Origin: an uncultured Verrucomicrobiota bacterium
GTDB lineage: Bacteria > Verrucomicrobiota > Kiritimatiellia > RFP12 > UBA1067
Direction: 5' to 3'
NCBI GenBank assembly: GCA_946631535.1
Contig: CAMPAF010000159.1
Span: forward strand, 1 to 7,073
Length of the DNA: 7,073 bases
Shown here: one piece after another, positions 1 through 5,536 of the stretch
How the letters are laid out: each line of letters opens with the position of its first letter
Position numbering within the stretch: position 1 is the first letter of the stretch
Notes under the pieces: model-generated
What the model saw: the letters and a program-made list of their open reading frames with translations, nothing else
What the model was told of the DNA's origin: nothing
Database searches by the model: none
Program-made: the position numbers and the translations under genes

Positions 1-64
1 CGGTCTGTTCGTCCCATACGACGTCTCGACTGAGCTTGCCGGCGTCCTGCGGGCCATTGCCGAG
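1..64 (-). pseudogene. Probable in-frame continuation of the PATR-type gene after TAG
   Basis: Twenty-one complete codons follow the TAG at 65-67 in the same frame and run off the window. They read as an ordinary soluble sequence, and 16 of the 21 codons end in G or C, as in the intact genes. No separate start with a ribosome-binding site is visible for them. The stretch is short, so this is suggestive only. Confidence 0.45.
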
Positions 65-415
65 CTACTGCCAGCCGGGATACGTGAGCGCGAGTGTGCC
101 AGGCCCCGTCTTGATGAAGCAGCCGTTCGTCTCCGTGAACTTGCCGGCGAGCGTGAGCGTGGCGTTCGCGTTCTCCACCTTGAACGCGTTCGCGCGGTAC
201 CGCGGCGCCCAGAAGGACAGGTCGCGCGTCACTGTCGCGTCGCCGCCCGTCCAGTCGAGGACGCCCTCGCCCATGACGAACGGGAGCGACGCGTCATCCG
301 CGTTCACGAAGTCCGCCGGATCGGACGCCGTGTATATCCCCGCGCCCGGCCAGTCCTCGGCACAGAGGCAACCCGCCGCCAGCACGGCAACTCCAACGAT
401 CTTGCTTGCACTCAT
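65..415 (-). CDS. Secreted PATR-type surface protein, interrupted by an in-frame TAG; continues to the window edge
   Basis: The ATG at 413-415 has AGGAAG 7 bases upstream. The first 20 residues form a short signal peptide (MSASKIVGVAVLAAGC). AAGC could be a weak lipobox with Cys16 as the lipidated residue, or cleavage could fall after CLCA at residue 19. The mature part is beta-rich and contains GKFTETNGCFIKTGPGTLAL (residues 91-110), a PATR-type motif close to YKTGAGTLALGG in the larger PATR protein, so the two genes encode related surface proteins. The frame stops at TAG (65-67) straight after TYPGWQ. The same frame continues without a stop for 21 complete codons to the edge (LGNGPQDAGKLSRDVVWDEQ and on), mostly with G or C in third position. 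I therefore suspect a premature stop or a base error in a longer gene rather than a real 116-residue protein. The 41-base gap to the hydrolase gene suggests co-transcription. Confidence 0.72.
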   Translation of the reverse strand: MSASKIVGVAVLAAGCLCAEDWPGAGIYTASDPADFVNADDASLPFVMGEGVLDWTGGDATVTRDLSFWAPRYRANAFKVENANATLTLAGKFTETNGCFIKTGPGTLALTYPGWQ

Positions 416-422
416 TTCTGCA

Positions 423-428
423 CTTCCT
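423..428 (-). promoter_or_regulatory. Ribosome-binding site of the small PATR-type gene
   Basis: AGGAAG lies 7 bases before the ATG at 413-415 and supports that start. It sits in the 41-base gap after the hydrolase gene, where no convincing terminator is seen. Confidence 0.6.
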
Positions 429-456
429 GTGTAGAGTTCCAGATGCGACTATCTTA

Positions 457-2841
457 TCACATTCCAGCCTTCTGCGGGAAGAAAAGGACGAAAACCGTCT
501 CGCCGGGGATGTCGAGCGTGCGGCGTCCGTTCTCGAAGCGCCATGTGCCGCCGTTCACCAGCTCGTCCGCCGCGGACGCGCCCGCGAGGGACGTGAGCGT
601 CACGCGCACGGGCTTCGCCGAGAGGTTGTACACCGTCGCGTACCGGTCGCCGAACTGCTCCGTGATCACGTCGGGGCTGTCCGAGGCGAGCAGGCGGTTC
701 ACCGGACGCCACCCGGCTTCGCCCACGCGGATGCAGAGCGGCATGTACTTCTTGAAGAGCGGACGGTCCCGGTTGTAGTAGGCCGGGTTGTCGAAGTAGT
801 GGTTGGAGGACGCGTTGGCCGAGAAGAAGCTCGGGTACATGCCGTACGCAAGCGCGCGCTGCATGTACTTCTCCGCCATCTCGTACGTGAAGGTGTCGAA
901 TACCGTGTTCATCAGGAAGCAGAACGGCTTCGCGCCGCAGAGAGAGCGCGCGTACATGAGCGCCGCGTCGGGCATCGGATTCCACTTCCCGTTGCGGCCC
1001 CAGTTCGTCTCCGTACCCATCACGTCCAGGTACGGCGCGAGCCACCACCAGTGGCCCGGCGTGCTGTTCGCCATCATGCGGCGGCCGAGCGGACGCACCT
1101 TGCGCCACGCCCCGCGCACGTACTCGTAGCCCATCAACCCCTTGAAGACGCCCGGACGCCGGTCGTACGTCGACCAGGTGAGCGGCGTGTCCATCCCCGC
1201 GAAGTTCGCGCGGTTGAAGTCCACCGGCGCCGTCACGTACATCTCGGACGAATCGACGTACTCGCCGTCCAGCCCCTCGGGGAACGCGCCGCGGTAGTTC
1301 TTCGCGAAATGATCGTCGCCCAACTTCGCCGCGAACTCGCCGTTCGCCCCCTGTCCGGGCGCGCCGTTCAGGTTCCAAACGATGCCGTTGCACCACGGCG
1401 TGTCGAGGATGCGCCCGCAGTAGCGCCCGCCCTCGTCCTTGATCGCGCAGGTCTTCCATGCCCGCGCGTAGCGGTGCCCCTTCGCCGCCAGGCGCTCCGC
1501 CTCGGCCACGCACTCGTCCATCGTCGCCTGCGCGCGGCCTTCCTTGCCCTTGATGGCCATCCACCACGTCGACGGCTCGGTGTAGCGGTACGTGGTGATC
1601 CCGTGCGCGTCGTCCCACGCCGTCTCGTTGTCACCCTCCTTTATCGCGAAGCCGAAGTCCTCCCAGCCCTGCACCTTCGAGATCTTCCGGAACGCCATCC
1701 AGTTGCCCTGCTTCGTCTGCTTCACCTCGTTGAGCTCCGGGAAGAGCTTCTGGTACGCCTCCAGCGCCCCGCGAAAGCCGTCCTTCGCCTCGAACGGGAA
1801 CACGACGAATCCTAGCCGCGCGGACTTCTTCTCGGGGACGAGCGCCACGTCGAACGCCGCGTAGAGAAGCCGCATCCCCGTCTGGAGCGACACGCGCGAG
1901 AACGCGGGACGGCGCGGATCGAATCCGATCGCGACCCCCTTGCCGTCCACCGCCGCCGCGAGGAACGGCCAGCGCGAGAAGCCGCCCGCGCCGCACGGCG
2001 CCGCCAGCGTCTCGCGGTAGTCCCCTTTCGCCGCCGTCACGTCCTTCTGCGTGCGCGGCGTGTCGAACCACGTGAGCGTCCCGCCGCCGAGCGGCTTCGC
2101 CCACACGAGCGTCAGCGCGCGGTCGCCGCCCTTCTCGTCCGTCATCGTCACGTCGAAAAACCGCGCGCCGCCCTTCTCCTCGCACGCTGCTTCGACCTTC
2201 ACGCCCCGCGTCACGCCCTTCACCTTCGCGAACCCGCTCTCCGCGCGCGCGTCGCGCAACAGGAAGCCGGGCTCGCCGACGGGCTCCGCCACCTTCACCG
2301 GCACGCCGTCGAAGAGGATCGGACCGTTCTCCGCGTCGAACGTCTCGATGGCCGGCGCGCGGAACCGCGCCCGCAGGCCCACGTCGCGCCGCGCAATGCC
2401 GTAGATTCCAAGCGAGCGGATCGGCTTAGGCGGCATGAGCATGACATGGCGCGTGCGCCAATCGCCCGGCACCGGAGCGAAGTTGCTCGTCTGTCCCCAG
2501 AGGTGGTCGCCGTCCATGTACGAGACGTCCACATAGAGTTCCACGGACCCCGAGCCGTTGCCCGCCTCCACCTTGCCATCCATCGAGATGCGGAGCGCCG
2601 CGGGCGCGCGCTGGTTGAGCGTAGCGAACCATCCGGCGCCGCAGATGCGGTCCGCGTTGGTCGTGACCGTGCAGACGACCTCCTCGCCGTCGCGCGCGAA
2701 GCCGCCCCGGTACTGGGCGGCCTTCGCCGCCGCGAAGCGCGTGACCTTGACCGCCGCCGTGCCGTCGATCGGCACCAGCGCGTCAACTGCGCCCGCGCTC
2801 GCCGCAACCGCCACCATCGAAACCAAAAACGCTCTTTTCAT
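457..2841 (-). CDS. Secreted glycoside-hydrolase-like protein, family not assigned
   Basis: This is a 794-residue exported protein. The ATG at 2839-2841 is the start: AAAGGA lies 9 bases upstream, while a TTG at 2848-2850 would abut that site. The signal peptide is MKRAFLVSM plus an Ala/Val core, cut near AVDA (residue 21) or ASAGA (18). Residues about 25-170 look like a beta-sandwich, carbohydrate-binding-like part, with alternating beta strands and a GDHLWGQTSNF loop. Residues about 175-350 are further beta-rich sequence. Residues about 355-715 look like an alpha/beta barrel rich in Trp, Tyr and Asp/Glu, including VQGWEDFGF (390-398), YTEPSTWWM (420-428), LDGEYVDSSE (524-533) and GTETNW (609-614). 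The cluster D525/E527/D530/E533 and E611 are candidate catalytic acids. A C-terminal beta domain (about 725-790) resembles the closing beta module of many glycosidases. I infer a polysaccharide-active enzyme in the periplasm or outside the cell. Substrate and CAZy family are not recognised. The frame is intact and sits between two PATR genes. Confidence 0.78.
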   Translation of the reverse strand: MKRAFLVSMVAVAASAGAVDALVPIDGTAAVKVTRFAAAKAAQYRGGFARDGEEVVCTVTTNADRICGAGWFATLNQRAPAALRISMDGKVEAGNGSGSVELYVDVSYMDGDHLWGQTSNFAPVPGDWRTRHVMLMPPKPIRSLGIYGIARRDVGLRARFRAPAIETFDAENGPILFDGVPVKVAEPVGEPGFLLRDARAESGFAKVKGVTRGVKVEAACEEKGGARFFDVTMTDEKGGDRALTLVWAKPLGGGTLTWFDTPRTQKDVTAAKGDYRETLAAPCGAGGFSRWPFLAAAVDGKGVAIGFDPRRPAFSRVSLQTGMRLLYAAFDVALVPEKKSARLGFVVFPFEAKDGFRGALEAYQKLFPELNEVKQTKQGNWMAFRKISKVQGWEDFGFAIKEGDNETAWDDAHGITTYRYTEPSTWWMAIKGKEGRAQATMDECVAEAERLAAKGHRYARAWKTCAIKDEGGRYCGRILDTPWCNGIVWNLNGAPGQGANGEFAAKLGDDHFAKNYRGAFPEGLDGEYVDSSEMYVTAPVDFNRANFAGMDTPLTWSTYDRRPGVFKGLMGYEYVRGAWRKVRPLGRRMMANSTPGHWWWLAPYLDVMGTETNWGRNGKWNPMPDAALMYARSLCGAKPFCFLMNTVFDTFTYEMAEKYMQRALAYGMYPSFFSANASSNHYFDNPAYYNRDRPLFKKYMPLCIRVGEAGWRPVNRLLASDSPDVITEQFGDRYATVYNLSAKPVRVTLTSLAGASAADELVNGGTWRFENGRRTLDIPGETVFVLFFPQKAGM

Positions 2842-2850
2842 TTGATCCAA

Positions 2851-2856
2851 TCCTTT
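2851..2856 (-). promoter_or_regulatory. Ribosome-binding site of the hydrolase-like gene
   Basis: AAAGGA sits 9 bases before the ATG at 2839-2841, in the 54-base gap after the large PATR gene. It decides the start in favour of MKRAFL over an upstream TTG. The rest of the gap (2857-2895) shows no strong hairpin followed by a T-run, so read-through transcription from the preceding gene is plausible. Confidence 0.6.
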
Positions 2857-2895
2857 TGCATGGGTTCTGCGATATTGCGGAAGCGTCCGGAATCG

Positions 2896-5001
2896 TCACC
2901 GGAACAGGATCGTAAGACCTTCCCTGACGTAGTGCGCCGAATAGCGCCTGCAGGGAACGCCGTCCACCGTCACGTCCTCTTTCACGAGTTTCGCCGAGTA
3001 GTGCTTGACGCGCGCAAGGATGAAGCTTCCCGTCAAATCGCCGTCCGTCGCAGGCACGGTGCAGATCGGGAGCGTGACGGCGCCGTCAATGCCCTCGGGC
3101 GGCACCGCCAGCTGCACGTTCACCCGGCCGGCCGCGTCTTCGATCGTGACATTCCGTAAGCCGTTCGCCGCCGTCGAATCGGGCGAGAGCACGATGGACG
3201 TGCCGTCCGCGAACGTGCAGTCGAGTTCCGCCACCGCCGCGTCGGAAAGCGCCGTCAGGCCGCCCTCGCGCACGCGGCACAGGTTGTTCGTCCCGAAGGT
3301 CATCTCGCCGCCGAGCGCCAGCGTCCCCGCGCCGGTCTTGTACATCGTGTTGTTCTGGTAGATCGGCACCTTCACCGCGAACGTCACGCCCGTCGGCACG
3401 TTGAACCCGTAGGGCCCCGTCCCGCTGATGCCCCTGTTCGCCGTGTCGAACGTGATGTTCGTGGACGGGCACATCATGCTGTACTTGTCGAGCGTGATCG
3501 CATTCGCCCTGAACGTGCCCGGCGCGCCGCCCAGCGCGGCGGCGGAGTTGAAGCCGAACTGCGTGCCCACGTACTCGTTCGTCGGCGACCCCTCGTTCGT
3601 CACGTAGAGCCGCCCCGTGAAGTCCGAGTTGTCGCCGTAGAGCCGCGTCTGGTTCACGCCGTTCTTGAGCGACAAAGATCCGACTTCCTGTGCCGACAGC
3701 TTCAACGGCCCATCGCCATGGAGCGCCCCGGTGAAGCAGAGGTAGTTCCCAACCTTGTAACGAGAGCAGAGCGTCACGTACGGCGCGACGTCGTCAAACG
3801 TACCGGCAATCGTCCAGTCGCCGTACACGTTGAACGACCGCCCGCCGTAGTTCGGGCGGATGATCGTCGGCGGGTAGAGCGTCGCCGTCAGACGTGTCTT
3901 CACCTCGCGCACATGCAACGTGGTACCACTTGTGTTGGCGGGAATACTGATGGTCAGCGAACCTCCGCCGAAATCGATATCGCTCAGGCTGTTCATGGAG
4001 TGTACGAGCAGATAGTCAGCATCGGGATGCACTGCCAGGTTGTCCGACCACAGTTCCGGCGCGCCGTTGATCTTGTAGTAATTGTACCCGGAACCTTCCG
4101 GCGTGTAGAAAATCTTGATGCTCTTCACCACGGGGCGCGCCGACAGATAGACGTGCTGGACGCCGCCCGCGTCCTTCTCCACCGTCACCGTCGTCTTGGG
4201 CAAGCCGTACGTCTTGGGCGAAACATCCGTAAAATCGTCCGCCGTCACGTCCGCCGCCCCGGCCGCGATGGTCAGCACCTCCAGGTTCAAGGCGTCGTTC
4301 TGCGGCAGGGCGACGGCCTCGGAGAGCGCGATCGGCTGGCCGCCCGCAGGCACGGCATAGGCCGCCGTCAGCGCAACCGGCGTCGTAACCTTTGCCGTGG
4401 CGTCGTAGGCCGCCTCCAGCACCACGTTCGCCCCAGCCTCCACCGTGAGCGCAAAGTTCTCCGGCGCCTGACAGAGCCGAAGCGTGGCGCCGGACTTCAC
4501 CGTGACGGGATGCGCCGCCGGCAACGTCGCCGTTGCCGCGATCCGCAACGTCCCTTCCTCTACGACGATCGCACCCGCCGTGTACGCGCCGCTCAGCGTC
4601 ACGGTCCCCTCGCCGTCCTTCGTGAAGCCGTACGCGCCGCTGATCGGCATCGGCAGCTCGTAGTCCGAGCAGTCCGTGGTCGTGCGGACGGAGGTTCCGG
4701 AGTCATTGTGCGTGGCCACGACCGTCGCCCTCAGCCTGACACCGCTCTTGTTGATGGCGATTCCGCGCACGGCATTGGGCGTGACGCCCTTCAGCGCCGT
4801 GACGACCGCATTTGCGAGATCGACGCTCAGGGCGTCTGCGCGAGGCGCAGACGGATTGCCGAGAGCGTTCGCCGACCCGATGACGAACGGCGCGGGGGTG
4901 ATCTGGCAGGAAATCTTGCCGTCGTAGCCGGAATTGTCACCTCTGAAGATCACGAGGTTGTCGGTGGCCATCTTGGAGGAACTGATGATAGTCAGCACCA
5001 T
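2896..5001 (-). CDS. C-terminal part of secreted PATR/beta-helix surface protein (continuation of the 5527 gene)
   Basis: This is a 701-residue reading frame without its own signal peptide. Translation of the same frame upstream of the ATG at 5001 remains coding-like back to about 5121 and joins the signal-peptide-bearing frame there. I therefore read it as the larger part of one gene rather than an independent one; no ribosome-binding site is needed at 5001. It carries two PATR-type motifs, GEGTVTLSG (residues 130-138) and GAGTLALGG (557-565). Each is followed by an EGTLRI or EGGLTAL strand and then by alanine-, threonine- and valine-rich beta sequence. There are GDNS motifs at 21-24 and 456-459. 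PATR repeats form the passenger beta-helix of autotransporter-type proteins. There is no recognisable C-terminal beta-barrel: the protein ends in GLTILFR before a TGA at 2896-2898. The likely location is the cell surface or outside the cell. Ligand and export route are unknown. The C-terminus repeats the N-terminal unit (see the repeat entry). Confidence 0.8.
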   Translation of the reverse strand: MVLTIISSSKMATDNLVIFRGDNSGYDGKISCQITPAPFVIGSANALGNPSAPRADALSVDLANAVVTALKGVTPNAVRGIAINKSGVRLRATVVATHNDSGTSVRTTTDCSDYELPMPISGAYGFTKDGEGTVTLSGAYTAGAIVVEEGTLRIAATATLPAAHPVTVKSGATLRLCQAPENFALTVEAGANVVLEAAYDATAKVTTPVALTAAYAVPAGGQPIALSEAVALPQNDALNLEVLTIAAGAADVTADDFTDVSPKTYGLPKTTVTVEKDAGGVQHVYLSARPVVKSIKIFYTPEGSGYNYYKINGAPELWSDNLAVHPDADYLLVHSMNSLSDIDFGGGSLTISIPANTSGTTLHVREVKTRLTATLYPPTIIRPNYGGRSFNVYGDWTIAGTFDDVAPYVTLCSRYKVGNYLCFTGALHGDGPLKLSAQEVGSLSLKNGVNQTRLYGDNSDFTGRLYVTNEGSPTNEYVGTQFGFNSAAALGGAPGTFRANAITLDKYSMMCPSTNITFDTANRGISGTGPYGFNVPTGVTFAVKVPIYQNNTMYKTGAGTLALGGEMTFGTNNLCRVREGGLTALSDAAVAELDCTFADGTSIVLSPDSTAANGLRNVTIEDAAGRVNVQLAVPPEGIDGAVTLPICTVPATDGDLTGSFILARVKHYSAKLVKEDVTVDGVPCRRYSAHYVREGLTILFR

Positions 5002-5437
5002 GGTCGTGTCATCGCAAATGAACGAACAGGCAAAATCCAGGATGATGCCGGTTGCACCGGCGTTCGGTTCGATCCGATGGTTCTTGCTCGGGCAGTCGAG
5101 GTAGAAGTTGCCGTAGACGGGTCGTCACGCCGCCGTAGTTCTGGTAGATTCTCCCCGCGTGCCAGCGCACGTCGTTCGCGGTGAACTTCACATTTCGCAA
5201 ATGAAGCGTGCCGGTCTGCGAGCCGTCAGCCGAGCCGAAATGTAGCGTCTTGCCGGGGAACACCGTCTCGTTGTAGACGCCGATGCCCCATCCTCCGTCC
5301 ACCCAGAACACGTCCTCCGATGCGCTGACCTGTCCGTAGACCGGCGCCACGCCTACCGAGTTCGTCCAGTAGCTGCCGATGTTGGCAGAGGTAAACGGGG
5401 ATATGGTGTTGGCGTTCTGCTTCAGGTAATACGTCTC
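2899..5437 (-). repeat. Two diverged tandem units making up the mature PATR protein
   Basis: After frame repair, the mature protein reads as unit A (about 5437-4132) followed by unit B (about 4128-2899). Matching landmarks occur in the same order in both. TGTLHLRNVK pairs with SGTTLHVREVK, NYGG at 5140-5129 with NYGG at 3852-3841, VYGNF with VYGDW, and GDNSGYDGKI with GDNSDFTGRL. IGSANALG pairs with FNSAAALG, the PATR motif GEGTVTLSG (4614-4588) with GAGTLALGG (3333-3307), and near each end a VTVEKDAGGV region with VTVDGVP. The spacing between landmarks is similar, but identity is low, so the duplication is old or was assembled from separate paralogues. Aligned by eye only. Confidence 0.62.
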
Positions 5438-5527
5438 GGCCTGCGCCGCAAATGCGCCCAAGGCGACCGCCGCCGCCAATCCCGTCTTTGCAATCGTCTT
5501 TTTGTCCATAGTATTTTCCTTTTTCAT
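5009..5527 (-). CDS. N-terminal part of secreted PATR/beta-helix surface protein (frame-disrupted)
   Basis: This is the 5' portion of a large exported protein whose remainder lies in another frame (5001-2896). It begins with a signal peptide: a basic MDKK segment, a hydrophobic Ala/Leu/Val core and an AQA cleavage site before ETYYLK (after residue 30 from the first ATG). About 105 residues of beta-rich sequence follow, including TGTLHLRNVKF. After VTT (residues 134-136) the reading turns basic and proline-rich, unlike an exported beta protein, and stops at 5009. The next frame gives PVYGNFYLDC at the same place, so the last 36 residues here are out-of-frame translation. Two starts are possible. 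The ATG at 5525-5527 has GAGG only 4 bases upstream. The ATG at 5507-5509 has AAGGA with a 7-base spacer, and it gives the more usual signal-peptide start, so I prefer it. The outer start is used for the coordinates. The gene is probably co-transcribed with the ATPase gene upstream. Confidence 0.8.
   Translation of the reverse strand: MKKENTMDKKTIAKTGLAAAVALGAFAAQAETYYLKQNANTISPFTSANIGSYWTNSVGVAPVYGQVSASEDVFWVDGGWGIGVYNETVFPGKTLHFGSADGSQTGTLHLRNVKFTANDVRWHAGRIYQNYGGVTTRLRQLLPRLPEQEPSDRTERRCNRHHPGFCLFVHLR
5116..5127 (-). other. Frame-disruption site in the large PATR gene
   Basis: On the minus strand the frame carrying the signal peptide is valid up to ACG at 5125-5123. The frame carrying the rest is valid from CCC at 5121-5119 and is blocked by TGA at 5127-5125 just upstream. 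One extra base, or two missing bases, would explain the shift. Two C residues lost from the CCC run at 5121-5119 would restore VTTPVYGNF, which keeps exactly the four-residue spacing between NYGG and VYG seen in the second repeat unit. A sequencing or assembly error and a genuine indel cannot be told apart here. Confidence 0.75.
5517..5521 (-). promoter_or_regulatory. Ribosome-binding site favouring the ATG at 5509
   Basis: AAGGA lies 7 bases before the ATG at 5507-5509, the same spacing as the site in front of the last gene of the window. It falls just inside the longer reading from the ATG at 5525-5527, whose own GAGG (5532-5535) sits only 4 bases away. The shorter start is therefore the likelier one. 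Confidence 0.55.
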
Positions 5528-5536
5528 GGCACCTCA

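Noticed and set aside
65..67. Genome-wide recoding of TAG as an amino acid
   Set aside because: The three long frames contain no internal TAG, whereas a recoded genome should show several.
406..1815. A 469-codon open frame on the plus strand opposite the hydrolase-like gene
   Set aside because: Its product is a low-complexity Arg/His/Val-rich sequence with no domain, as expected opposite a GC-rich gene; the minus-strand frame has a signal peptide, ribosome-binding site and sensible composition.
2842..2895. Possible terminator in the 54-base gap, suggested by CGAT/ATCG ends and a TCCGGA palindrome
   Set aside because: Only four bases pair at the outer stem, the inside does not pair, and no T-run follows on the transcribed strand.
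2446..3159. A 237-codon plus-strand frame spanning the gap between the large PATR gene and the hydrolase gene
   Set aside because: It is antisense to both gene ends and the ribosome-binding site, and its product is Arg/His-rich without features.
5116..5127. Programmed ribosomal frameshifting to join the two PATR frames
   Set aside because: No classic slippery heptamer or strong downstream stem-loop was seen, and PATR surface proteins are not known to use it; an indel is simpler.
3718..5184. A 488-codon open frame on the plus strand opposite the large PATR gene
   Set aside because: Arg/His-rich antisense translation with no recognisable motif or signal; it mirrors the codon bias of the real gene and crosses its frame-disruption site without meaning.
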